A DNA stretch of 64,000 nucleotides from Aestuariirhabdus litorea (GTDB lineage Bacteria > Pseudomonadota > Gammaproteobacteria > Pseudomonadales > Aestuariirhabdaceae), in NCBI RefSeq assembly GCF_003864255.1, contig NZ_QWEZ01000001.1:1984001-2048000 (forward strand), written 5' to 3'. Below, piece after piece: positions 44,126 through 51,969 of the stretch. Both the position numbers and the translations under genes were made by a program. Every line of letters starts with the position of its first letter. The first letter of the stretch is position 1. The notes under the pieces are model-generated. The model made no database searches and was not told the origin of the DNA. It saw only the letters and a program-made list of their open reading frames with translations.

Positions 44126-45250
44126 TCAGGCAGCCATAGAGACGAAGGTTACCCGGTTACGGCCATTGTGCTTGGCGTCGTAAAGCAGGTCATCCACCTT
44201 CTCGAGCAGGCTCTGGATGCTATTGCCCGGCCCGCTCAGGGTGACCCCGATACTGGTGGTGAAGTTCAGCGTCTCGCCACCCGGGGTTTTGATCGGATGC
44301 AGCTCACAAGCCTGGCGAAGCCGTTCGGCCATCTTCTGGGCCTGCTGCTCATCCACGTCACGTAAAAGGGCAACAAACTCCTCCCCTCCATAGCGACCCA
44401 CCACATCGGTGGGGCGCAGGTGAGCTTTGACCAGCTTGGCAAACTCGCGCAGCACTTCATCACCGGTCATGTGACCGTAGGTGTCATTGATACGTTTGAA
44501 GTAGTCCAGGTCAAACATCAATATGGCAAAGTGCTCATCGGGCTGGGCTTCAGAGATGGCCAGCTCCATATTGCTCATCAGCATGGCACGGTTGAAAAGC
44601 CCCGTCAGGGGATCCGTGGTCGCCTGGCGGTAGAGTCGCAGAAGAAGGTTAAGGTAGCTTGCCTGGGCCCATAGCGCGATCATCATCAGCAGAGAGATCA
44701 ACCAGAAGTCGAGCAGGGCCGGAGTGGTCATTAAGCCGCCGCGCATCAGGTGCGCCAATACCAGCCAAACCAGGACCAGCACCCCGGCAACAAACCCCTC
44801 ACGCAGGCTAAGGGGGAAGATGGTCAGGGCAGCGATGTACACAAAAGGCAAAAACGAGTATCCCATCGCGAACCCTTGCCGACCCGCTTCTCCCAGAACC
44901 CACTGGGCATAAAAATAGAAGCCGCCCAACGCCAGCAGCAACAACCCGAGCAATACTCGATTTTGATTGAGTGACCGAAGCTTGAAGCTGGATAGTCCAA
45001 TCACCAACAGGGCACCGGCCAACACCACCCGGGCGATGGTAATCGAAAATGCATAGTCACCGCTGAGCGTTGCCAGGTCGACAGGAATCCAGAGGATACC
45101 GAGCAGGGCGAAGGAAAAGGTCAGTACCCGGACTCGACGGGCAATATAGCCGGCTCGGGTGTAGTTAAAGTCGTCGGAGTGGTTCTTTGCCGCAATCAGG
45201 TCGGCGAGATGGAAGTGCGTGTTTAACGAATGGACAAGCTGGGACAACAC
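44126..45250 (-). CDS. Membrane diguanylate cyclase (GGDEF domain)
   Basis: The 374-residue protein has around six transmembrane helices in the first 200 residues (FALLGILWIPVDLATL, ALLVIGLSSFKL, LLMMIALWAQASYLNLLL). Then comes a GGDEF domain with the active loop GRYGGEEFVALL. The inhibitory I-site RPTD lies five residues before GGEEF, so product inhibition by c-di-GMP is expected. It should make c-di-GMP, a signal often tied to biofilm growth on surfaces. I chose GTG at 45250 (GGAGAG upstream) over TTG 45271. Confidence 0.9.
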   Translation of the reverse strand: MLSQLVHSLNTHFHLADLIAAKNHSDDFNYTRAGYIARRVRVLTFSFALLGILWIPVDLATLSGDYAFSITIARVVLAGALLVIGLSSFKLRSLNQNRVLLGLLLLALGGFYFYAQWVLGEAGRQGFAMGYSFLPFVYIAALTIFPLSLREGFVAGVLVLVWLVLAHLMRGGLMTTPALLDFWLISLLMMIALWAQASYLNLLLRLYRQATTDPLTGLFNRAMLMSNMELAISEAQPDEHFAILMFDLDYFKRINDTYGHMTGDEVLREFAKLVKAHLRPTDVVGRYGGEEFVALLRDVDEQQAQKMAERLRQACELHPIKTPGGETLNFTTSIGVTLSGPGNSIQSLLEKVDDLLYDAKHNGRNRVTFVSMAA

Positions 45251-45336
45251 CAGATGCTCTCCTGAAATCAATCCTTGATGGATAGCACATTAAAACAGGG
45301 GGCTGCGCGGGTCAATCAGGCAGCCGGTAAAATGGC

Positions 45337-45360
45337 GAGGGCGCCTTACAGGCGCCCCTC
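45337..45360 (-). terminator. Hairpin terminator downstream of the unknown-protein gene pair
   Basis: The stem GGCGCC / GGCGCC (loop TTACA, with flanking GAGG...CCTC) sits 9 bases past the stop codon at 45369, with TTTTA on the far side in the minus-strand sense. Confidence 0.6.
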
Positions 45361-45368
45361 AGGCAGAC

Positions 45369-46259
45369 TTAACCGGGTATGTAAACACCGCCCCGTCGAA
45401 TCGCTTTTACCAACTCTTTGGTGGAAAGGTCGAGTTGGTCAATCGCCTCCTGATAGTTGCCATCAGCAGCCAGCGCCTCTGCTTTCTCTCTAAAGCCAAG
45501 GGCTGTTTCAAGTGCGGCGTCGACGGCCTGTGCAATCGAGGGTGATTTTTCGCGCTTTTCCTTGAGCAGTACGTTAACCAGCATCTGGTGAGTATCATTA
45601 CGATCCACCTCGTAGTGGTACTCCTCCTCCTTGCTCGCGAAGTTCAGGCTGCGCACCAGGGTATCCCCACCGCGAAGCCCTTCAATATTGGTCTTGATCG
45701 TATTCAACGCCCCTTCGAGCACCCCCTTGCCCTGGGTGAACAACTTACGATCATGCAGCTGCTGCGCACTGACAATGAGGTTGTCCACCTCGGCATGGGT
45801 CTGCTTGGCGATTTTATCCGCCTTTTTTTCAGCAGCGACGGCATCAAAAGCTTTCAACAGCGCCTGTACGCTTTCCAGCTTCTTGTCGTAGTCAGCTTTG
45901 TCTTTGGCTTCTCGAACCTCGGCAGGCTCGGCGGACTTAACGGCTTCGAACATCACCTTGAGGGCTTCGTCCAATGCCTTCTTGGAATCCTCCCCCTCAA
46001 GCTCCTGGGCTTGCTCATAGAGGCTTTTGGCGCGCTGGTGAAGCTCGGCAGCTTTGGGGTCGTTACTGGCTTCAATCTGTTGCGCTGCGGTGGAGCGATA
46101 GATCAGGTTGCTCGCGAAGCCCATGCGCGGATCGCTTCCCGCCTGGGCAATCATCAAGGGCTGGGCAGCCAGCCCGACACTCAGGGCAACCGAAAACAGT
46201 GTCGCTGAGGCAAGGGAAAGCGACTTGATCAATGATCTACAGGGTGTTGACTTGTTCAT
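45369..46259 (-). CDS. Secreted helical protein of unknown function, paralogue 1
   Basis: The 296-residue protein has a signal peptide (SLASATLFSVALSVGLAAQP) and is then almost wholly helical and charged (SLYEQAQELEGEDSKKALDE, AEKKADKIAKQTHAEVDNLI). It shares a stretch with the next upstream gene: VRSLNFASKEEEYHYEVDRN here and VHSLNFTSPSEEYEYELRRL there, as well as a short hydrophobic end (RRGGVYIPG versus RTAGVMVP). I chose the ATG at 46259; the longer reading to 46391 lies inside the neighbour. It has no haem motif. Family not recognised. Confidence 0.75.
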   Translation of the reverse strand: MNKSTPCRSLIKSLSLASATLFSVALSVGLAAQPLMIAQAGSDPRMGFASNLIYRSTAAQQIEASNDPKAAELHQRAKSLYEQAQELEGEDSKKALDEALKVMFEAVKSAEPAEVREAKDKADYDKKLESVQALLKAFDAVAAEKKADKIAKQTHAEVDNLIVSAQQLHDRKLFTQGKGVLEGALNTIKTNIEGLRGGDTLVRSLNFASKEEEYHYEVDRNDTHQMLVNVLLKEKREKSPSIAQAVDAALETALGFREKAEALAADGNYQEAIDQLDLSTKELVKAIRRGGVYIPG

Positions 46260-46290
46260 CAGTTGTCTCGAATTATCAAATAGCAAACGA

Positions 46291-47151
46291 TTAGGGAACC
46301 ATGACACCGGCCGTACGAAGCGCGCGCGACATCTCTTTCGCTGCACCCTCCAGGCTGTCAATAGCCTGTTCCATCTGGCCACTCTCGGCAAAGCTTAGTG
46401 CTTGTGCCCGCTTAGTCTCTGCCAGTTTGAGATACTCCGATATTTTATCATCACTGGCGGTACTCTTGCCGCTTGATCGTGTCATCTGTAGCAGCGCCTG
46501 GTAACTCTTCAAGCGCCGCAGCTCATACTCATACTCCTCGGAGGGTGAAGTAAAGTTCAGGCTATGCACCACCGTCTGCTTATCCCTTAACTCGGAGATA
46601 AAGTTAACCAAGGAGTTATAGGCCAGGTACAGGGTCTCCTGCGCTTTCAACCCCTCACCCGATGCTCGCTGCTGCTGGGCCAGGTCGAGCTGCTCCTGAA
46701 CCTGTGCCAGTCGCTCCTGAACACCGGGAGTAGATGGTTGATTTTCGAGCGAACCAATAAATGCCAGAATGCTTTCGCGCAGGGCCAGATACTCACCGCT
46801 CGTCACTTGCTGCGGCTTTTGAGTGATACGACCGGTCGCCCCAGACAGCAGCCGCAGCGTTTCATTGGCCAACTGGGCAGCCTGTTTGTAGGCCCCCAGT
46901 TCAAGCTGTATTTCGGCGGCATGCATGGTCTGGCGAGCCATTGAGAGCAGTGACTTGGCCCCGCCATTATCGCTCTGCTCAATGGCCTGGATTTTTTCAC
47001 TGCCCTGCATCATGCTCTGCACCAACTGCAGCTTCTGGCGCGCAGCCGCTTCATCGTTGTCCGTTGCTGCAATGTGTACAGCACTGACCGTCAATGCCCC
47101 CGCTAAAAGCGGAAGCAACAACCAACGAAGAGTGATAGAGCCTGAAAACAT
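46291..47151 (-). CDS. Secreted helical protein of unknown function, paralogue 2
   Basis: This 286-residue protein has a signal peptide (LRWLLLPLLAGALTVSAVHI) and a helical body with TPR-like pairs (MHAAEIQLELGAYKQAAQLA and LYLAYNSLVNFISELRDKQT). It is the homologue of the gene at 45369. Both follow the c-c7 fusion cytochrome in one operon starting at the sigma-54-like promoter near 48.71 kb. The stop of the cytochrome gene lies 6 bases upstream of this ATG. No Cys pairs and no haem motif. A scaffold or chaperone for the cytochromes is a guess. Confidence 0.75.
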   Translation of the reverse strand: MFSGSITLRWLLLPLLAGALTVSAVHIAATDNDEAAARQKLQLVQSMMQGSEKIQAIEQSDNGGAKSLLSMARQTMHAAEIQLELGAYKQAAQLANETLRLLSGATGRITQKPQQVTSGEYLALRESILAFIGSLENQPSTPGVQERLAQVQEQLDLAQQQRASGEGLKAQETLYLAYNSLVNFISELRDKQTVVHSLNFTSPSEEYEYELRRLKSYQALLQMTRSSGKSTASDDKISEYLKLAETKRAQALSFAESGQMEQAIDSLEGAAKEMSRALRTAGVMVP

Positions 47152-47157
47152 GGTTCA

Positions 47158-48117
47158 TTACTTCTTCTGTGAGTGACAACGACGGCACTCAGACACAGGG
47201 AACGCGACCTTACCGTGGCATACACCACACTTTTCACCCATCAGGATCGACGCCATGCTGATCTGGTTGGCGCCCTTCTTGGGGATGAAGATCGCAGGGT
47301 GGCAGTTGGAGCAATCCAACCACTCAGTGTGCTGCTTGTGAGGGTATACCACGTTGGGCATTGATCCCTTCACCTCACGCACAATATTCAGATCCATCAC
47401 GAACGGCTTCTTGTTAGGATCCATGCGGTCGAAACGCGGGTTGATATCGCCGTTTTCCAGCGCCTTTACCCAGTCAACATGGTTACCAAAGGCGTTAGAG
47501 GGCATGGAAGCGAAGGCCTCCTTGGGTTGCTGCAGAGCGTACACGTCCTCGTTTTCCGGATCGTGAATGCCATCTTCAAAAGGAGGTGGGTTCCACTCGG
47601 CGCGCGACTTCATCAGGCGGTTAAACGTGTTCACCGGCTTCTTCTTGGCAGCGCCAGCAGCGTTGGCGGCCGCCGTTGGCTGTGCATTAGCCTCGGCATT
47701 GGGGGCCGCTGCGGCCTCTTTTTTGGGCTTGGCTTCTGCCGCCTTGGCAACCGTTGGCTTGGTGTTTTGCTTATCGCTCAGTTTGACCTTGGCATCCTCA
47801 AGCAGGAAGGCAACCGCATTTTCAATATCCCCGGCGCTCAACGCGGGGTTGCCACCCTTGGCGGGCATATTGCCTTTACCATTGACGGCGTTATCGACCA
47901 AGGCACCAAAGCCCTGGGCCACTCGCTTGCTCCAGTCGGCATTGTCGCCAATTTTCGGGGCTCCCATAACACCAACACCGTGACAGCCGGCGCAGTTGGC
48001 ATTAACAATTTCTTTACCTTTAGCCGTATCAGCCGCTTGTGCACTGCCCATCAGCCCGAGGACCAGGACGGGAACCATTACCAGGGATTTACCCAGTTCA
48101 ATATTGAAATTTTTCAC
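47158..48117 (-). CDS. Fusion cytochrome: class I cytochrome c plus c7 triheme module
   Basis: The 319-residue protein has a signal peptide (LVMVPVLVLGLMGSAQAA). A monohaem class I (cytochrome c5-like) domain with CAGCH and the distal MPAKGG Met follows. Then comes an Ala/Lys/Pro-rich linker of about 50 residues (KPTVAKAAEAKPKKEAAAAP), and a triheme c7-like domain with CSNCH, CGVCH and CRRCH. The C-terminal part matches the protein at 35569-36183, including PHKQHTEWLDC. It probably links periplasmic carriers to the c7 pool. I chose GTG at 48117 (GGGG upstream). Confidence 0.88.
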   Translation of the reverse strand: MKNFNIELGKSLVMVPVLVLGLMGSAQAADTAKGKEIVNANCAGCHGVGVMGAPKIGDNADWSKRVAQGFGALVDNAVNGKGNMPAKGGNPALSAGDIENAVAFLLEDAKVKLSDKQNTKPTVAKAAEAKPKKEAAAAPNAEANAQPTAAANAAGAAKKKPVNTFNRLMKSRAEWNPPPFEDGIHDPENEDVYALQQPKEAFASMPSNAFGNHVDWVKALENGDINPRFDRMDPNKKPFVMDLNIVREVKGSMPNVVYPHKQHTEWLDCSNCHPAIFIPKKGANQISMASILMGEKCGVCHGKVAFPVSECRRCHSQKK

Positions 48118-48131
48118 GTCTACTACCCCTG

Positions 48132-48551
48132 TTACTTGGTCGCTTTTGGCTTGGGAGCAACCAACTGCTGCACAGTGCTCTGGTGAACCTGGGTCGGTGT
48201 ACCCGGCGTACCCGAGTGACACAGGTTGCAGTTTTCTACCGACCAGGCGATCTCACCGTTATGGCAGGCGCCACAGAACTGGCCGTCGATGATCTTGAGC
48301 ATGTTGATGTCGTTACCGCCCGCCTGGAACTTGAATCCAAGGTCGGCGTGGCACACTTTGCAACGAAAGCGAATACGGTGAAACCAGTGCGGAAAAACCG
48401 CGGGGCGCATACCCGCGCCATCGGAGTAGTTATTAATCACGATATCGCCGTACTCAGCATTGGCAGGCCCGATAAAGCCTCCCACTACGGTCGCCGTCAG
48501 CAACACCAGCAACAGGCGTCTAAAAATCCCCAAGGCGTTCTTCTGTGTCAT
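48132..48551 (-). CDS. Secreted triheme c7-type cytochrome, copy B'
   Basis: The 139-residue protein has a signal peptide (RLLLVLLTATVVGGFIGPANA) and three haem sites (CKVCH, CGACH, CNLCH). It matches the gene at 36180-36566 over the whole c7 domain, including PHWFHRIRFRCKVCH. The C-terminal tail is longer and positively charged (APKPKATK). It is the first gene of the minus-strand unit and lies about 140 bases after the sigma-54-like site. ATG at 48563 is an alternative start. Confidence 0.9.
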   Translation of the reverse strand: MTQKNALGIFRRLLLVLLTATVVGGFIGPANAEYGDIVINNYSDGAGMRPAVFPHWFHRIRFRCKVCHADLGFKFQAGGNDINMLKIIDGQFCGACHNGEIAWSVENCNLCHSGTPGTPTQVHQSTVQQLVAPKPKATK

Positions 48552-48879
48552 CTCTATGGTCACAAATCTATGGGCCAGCTTGGCCGGTTCCTGTTTCCTA
48601 CGCGCTCACACAACCGGTGATTGCGCATACCTCATCTAGTAAAAACAAACGCGTCCTTTCGCCCCAACTCGCCGGGCAGAATCCTAGATCACTTAATAAG
48701 CAATATGAGTGCCAGTTCACATAAAAAGCGGCGGCACGGATGGCTGCTTCGTCACAAACTTGCGCACAGACAATGAGTTGGGGGAGGTTAACGGGAGCAG
48801 AGGTGTCCAATCCAGCGCCTCTCTCGGAGGCTCAGTGACTCCCAAATTCGGGAAGCATCCCCAGAGAGTGGAATCGAGC
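48552..48879. other. Intergenic region with sigma-54-like promoter
   Basis: This gap of about 330 bases separates the triheme gene from the end of the beta-barrel gene. It holds the promoter at 48698-48715 and otherwise no gene. A GCCTCTCTCGGAGGCT repeat (48816-48831) is a possible weak terminator for the barrel gene. Confidence 0.5.
48698..48715 (-). promoter_or_regulatory. Candidate sigma-54 promoter before the triheme/fusion cytochrome operon
   Basis: On the minus strand the sequence reads CTGGCAC-TCATA-TTGCTT, an exact match to TGGCAC-N5-TTGCW with the GG and GC doublets at -24/-12. Transcription would start near 48688, about 137 bases before the ATG at 48551. It is the best of the three sites. 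Confidence 0.8.
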
Positions 48880-50730
48880 TTAGAAGTCCCCAAAGTAGCG
48901 GCGGGCGCGAACATTGAACCTGTAGTCCTCCCCTCCATCGCGCTTAAAGGCGGTTAAATCGCTATTGAGCTCCAACCGCCCGACTCGATAGGTGAGCCGA
49001 TTCTCCCAGCTGGCCTCGTACTCATCCTCGTCATCGAAAAGGTTTTGATCACGCCCGCCGGATCGAGTCTCATATTTTTTGTTGAGGCGCAACGAAGAGC
49101 GAAACGACAGACTTCGAACATTCAACAGGCGGTTATCCACATAAGAGACATAACCGCGGGCATAGCTACGGCTGATATTCTCTCCACTTTCACGCAACTC
49201 ATCCAGATATTCCAGGGTCATATCCGCCTCCCAGTTCCGGTAACGGCTGAGAGTGGAGGTGCGATTTACCTGAAGGTAGTAGCGCTGCGCCTCTTTGATA
49301 TCGGCCTCCAGCACATCGAAGGCGCGCTGATCCTCCACAGAGGTGCGCAAAAAGGAGGAGACCCCGGGCTCGACCCGGCGGAAGGTAAGACTCACGCGGT
49401 GTATCACCGACTTATCATCAGTACTGTCAGCTCTGCTGTCAAAGTTGGAGGCGAACTGCTGGTCGAACTGCATCCGCGTATCCTCAGCAAAACTGAAGTT
49501 AAACTCCCGGGTTAACGCATGACCCAGGCTGCCGGCAAGCTGCTGGGAGCTGCCATCCTCCTCTCTTGAGTTTCGCACCGATGCGCGGGCGAAGCGGTTA
49601 TAGTCGTAGGTACGCCAGCGAATCGCGACCGGGCGGTAGGAGACCCCCAACCGTTCGTTGTGGGTGGCATAGGTTTGCTCATTATCCCGCCTGCCCCCGA
49701 CACTCAGCTGGCCATCGAAACGCAGGGCGGTAGAGTAATCGTAACTGACCCCCGTCCCCAGATCGAGGGTATCGCGCTTCGCCCCCCCTCCATCCGAGGT
49801 ATCTACTTCACGGGTTGCCAGGCGGCCAAACCCGCTGAGGCGCCAACGCTTATACTTCAGGGGACGCCACAACAGGCTGTTGTTCTGCTGCCAATCACGT
49901 TCGGTTCTTGTGCGGTTAGCGTATCGCTGCTCCTCATCAAAGAGGGAGAGAAAAGACTCATTGGAAAAACTGGCTTGCGGATTAAAGCGGTAACGGGAGA
50001 AAAAACGGCTGGTGTCGGTTTGCTCGATCAGGCCCCTCCTATCAGCCACCTTGAGGCGAGAGCTGTCCCGACGCGTAAAGTTGTAACTACTCTTCAGCGC
50101 ATGGTGCTCAGACCAACTGTTGTCGGCAGACAGTGCCAGGCGATAGCGCTGCTCGATACCATCATTGCGACTATCGTTGGTCTCCGCATACAACTCCCCC
50201 TGGTAAATGTCATGACCCAGAGTTCGATATCGTTGCTCCAGACCAAGCGACAGCGTGGTAAGAGAGTCGTTTTCCCCAAAGGAACGGCGCCGCTCGCTGG
50301 ATTTCAACCCAAGAGTGGCGGTAAAAGGAAATCGGCTGGTGGGGTAGAGGGAAAAAAGGGTCTCACCGCTGCCGGTCAGTGAGGCAGAGGAGTTTTTATA
50401 GTCCCCCTGAGACTCAAGCAGACTGAGGGTAAAGTCACCGTTCATTAGCAACCTTGAATACCAGGGCCTCCACACATAGCCAGCGCTCTGGGCGACTGCC
50501 CGCAGATTCAGTTCCTCTTCCGTCCCGCTGTTGGTACGAGTCCCCGCTGAGTCGGAACGGCTGCGCTCCTCCCGATGACTGAGCCCCAGAGAGCCACCGA
50601 AACGAACCCCCGGATTGGACATATAAACGGCAGAGTGGGCCTCAAGGGAGACCCCGAGAAGCAAAAGACAGGGCAATATGGTGGCGACACACCGCTTCAA
50701 GCAACGCCTTCCCCTACCGGTCGATTCCAT
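48880..50730 (-). CDS. Outer-membrane beta-barrel protein (cytochrome conduit porin candidate)
   Basis: The 616-residue protein has a signal peptide (IPCLLLLGVSLEAHSA or nearby) and then a long series of alternating polar/aromatic strands (RFGGSLGLSHREERSRSDS, LAGSLGHALTREFNFSFAED), rich in Arg and Tyr, with a terminal Phe (RRYFGDF). This is a large barrel with about 20-26 strands, similar in plan to MtrB/PioB/OmbB porins that hold haem proteins in the outer membrane. No CXXC at the N-terminus is seen. It follows the prolyl isomerase gene in the same unit. Homology to MtrB cannot be shown by eye. Confidence 0.8.
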   Translation of the reverse strand: MESTGRGRRCLKRCVATILPCLLLLGVSLEAHSAVYMSNPGVRFGGSLGLSHREERSRSDSAGTRTNSGTEEELNLRAVAQSAGYVWRPWYSRLLMNGDFTLSLLESQGDYKNSSASLTGSGETLFSLYPTSRFPFTATLGLKSSERRRSFGENDSLTTLSLGLEQRYRTLGHDIYQGELYAETNDSRNDGIEQRYRLALSADNSWSEHHALKSSYNFTRRDSSRLKVADRRGLIEQTDTSRFFSRYRFNPQASFSNESFLSLFDEEQRYANRTRTERDWQQNNSLLWRPLKYKRWRLSGFGRLATREVDTSDGGGAKRDTLDLGTGVSYDYSTALRFDGQLSVGGRRDNEQTYATHNERLGVSYRPVAIRWRTYDYNRFARASVRNSREEDGSSQQLAGSLGHALTREFNFSFAEDTRMQFDQQFASNFDSRADSTDDKSVIHRVSLTFRRVEPGVSSFLRTSVEDQRAFDVLEADIKEAQRYYLQVNRTSTLSRYRNWEADMTLEYLDELRESGENISRSYARGYVSYVDNRLLNVRSLSFRSSLRLNKKYETRSGGRDQNLFDDEDEYEASWENRLTYRVGRLELNSDLTAFKRDGGEDYRFNVRARRYFGDF

Positions 50731-50769
50731 ATAATGCTCAAGAGCCTCAACTGCAGGCCTGAAAAGGCC

Positions 50770-51825
50770 TTAGGAGCCGGGCTCACCCCTGGTGGGCTCC
50801 GGCGGCTCCTCTGCACCAGCAGCAACACCTGCAGGCTGCCGATACTCTTCACTCAGTGAAATATCACTCTGGCTGCGCAACCGCTTTATCAGCTCCATCC
50901 AACGTTGTTCTCCCTGCTCCCTTTTCGCCAGAGCCTCCGCACGATCATAAACGTCGGCAAGCGCATTCAACTTCTGGGGATTCCGCTCATCGAGACGGAT
51001 GATCAGCCACCCCTCCAGCAACCGGATCGGCTTAAGCAGGTCACCGACCTCAGCCCCATCCAGTGCCTCTTCTACCGTTTCACCCAACATACCCTGGTGA
51101 ATAAAACCCATATCCCCACCCCGCTCGGCTGAGGGGTCGCCGGAATACTCCAGCGCCAAACTGGCGAAATCCCCCCCTTCCTCAAGGGCCATGTAAAGGG
51201 TTTGGGCAAGCTCACCCACCTCCTGCCAACGGGCAGAGGGGGCTGACGGGGCAACCGCTAGCAGAATCACCGATACCCGCTGCTGAACCGGCGAGGTAAA
51301 CTTGTCCGGATGCCTGAGGTAATAGGCCTTTACCTCCTCCGGGGTAACAGAAGCCGCTTCCTTTACTTGGGATTCAAGCTGTTTCACCAGCTGAATGCGC
51401 TCCTGCCGGCATTGGTGAAAGGCCAAAATGTTAGCGCGCTGCGCCTCCCAAGCAGGGTTATCTCCATATTGCCCATCGAGGTTAGCCAGATTCGCCTGGA
51501 TGGAAGGATCATCCACAGTCAGGCCTCGCTTTAGCGCTTCCTTTGCGAGCAGTCTTGAGTCTACCAACAGATCAAGCACCTCTCGCCTGAAGCCGCCCTC
51601 ATCCCCCTCTGGCACGGAGAAGTGATAATAGCGCTCCCTGGCGGTCAAACTTTCCGAGGCACGCAGCTCGATATCGCCGATCTCCATCCCGTTCACCGTC
51701 GCAGCGACTTTGACACCCTCGGGCGCATTATCCCCGTTCTGCTGCACGCACTGCTGCCCCCAAGCTGGAGCAGCCCCCAAACAGCAGAGAGCGCAAACTC
51801 GCCAGGCGGCCCTTTTTTTTGTCAC
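50770..51825 (-). CDS. Periplasmic parvulin-type peptidyl-prolyl isomerase
   Basis: The 351-residue protein has a signal peptide (VCALCCLGAAPAWGQQ), then a SurA-like chaperone region (GGFRREVLDLLVDSRLLAKE) and a parvulin domain at about residues 190-290. The latter has VSVILLAVAPSA, FASLALEYSGDPSAERGGDMGF and LKPIRLLEGWLIIRLDER. Such isomerases help fold outer-membrane barrels and accompany porin-cytochrome clusters in other bacteria. I chose GTG at 51825 (AAGG upstream) over GTG 51849. It lies directly before the beta-barrel gene. Confidence 0.88.
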   Translation of the reverse strand: MTKKRAAWRVCALCCLGAAPAWGQQCVQQNGDNAPEGVKVAATVNGMEIGDIELRASESLTARERYYHFSVPEGDEGGFRREVLDLLVDSRLLAKEALKRGLTVDDPSIQANLANLDGQYGDNPAWEAQRANILAFHQCRQERIQLVKQLESQVKEAASVTPEEVKAYYLRHPDKFTSPVQQRVSVILLAVAPSAPSARWQEVGELAQTLYMALEEGGDFASLALEYSGDPSAERGGDMGFIHQGMLGETVEEALDGAEVGDLLKPIRLLEGWLIIRLDERNPQKLNALADVYDRAEALAKREQGEQRWMELIKRLRSQSDISLSEEYRQPAGVAAGAEEPPEPTRGEPGS

Positions 51826-51920
51826 CCAGAACCTTAAACCTCTCAACACCGGATACCCCCCTTACACCTTAAAAGGAGCAGCATACTCCCGAAGCAAACG
51901 CAAGAAAACCAACACCGTTA

Positions 51921-51957
51921 AAGCAAGCAAACCGGCCATTAGCCGGTTTGCTTGCTT
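51921..51957 (-). terminator. Hairpin terminator downstream of the tetrahaem gene
   Basis: A 16-bp perfect stem whose arms contain AAGCAAGCAAACCGGC and its complement, with loop CATTA. It begins 13 bases past the tetrahaem stop codon. The following T-run is short, so leakage into the isomerase gene is possible. Confidence 0.75.
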
Positions 51958-51969
51958 CGTCAGAAGCGA

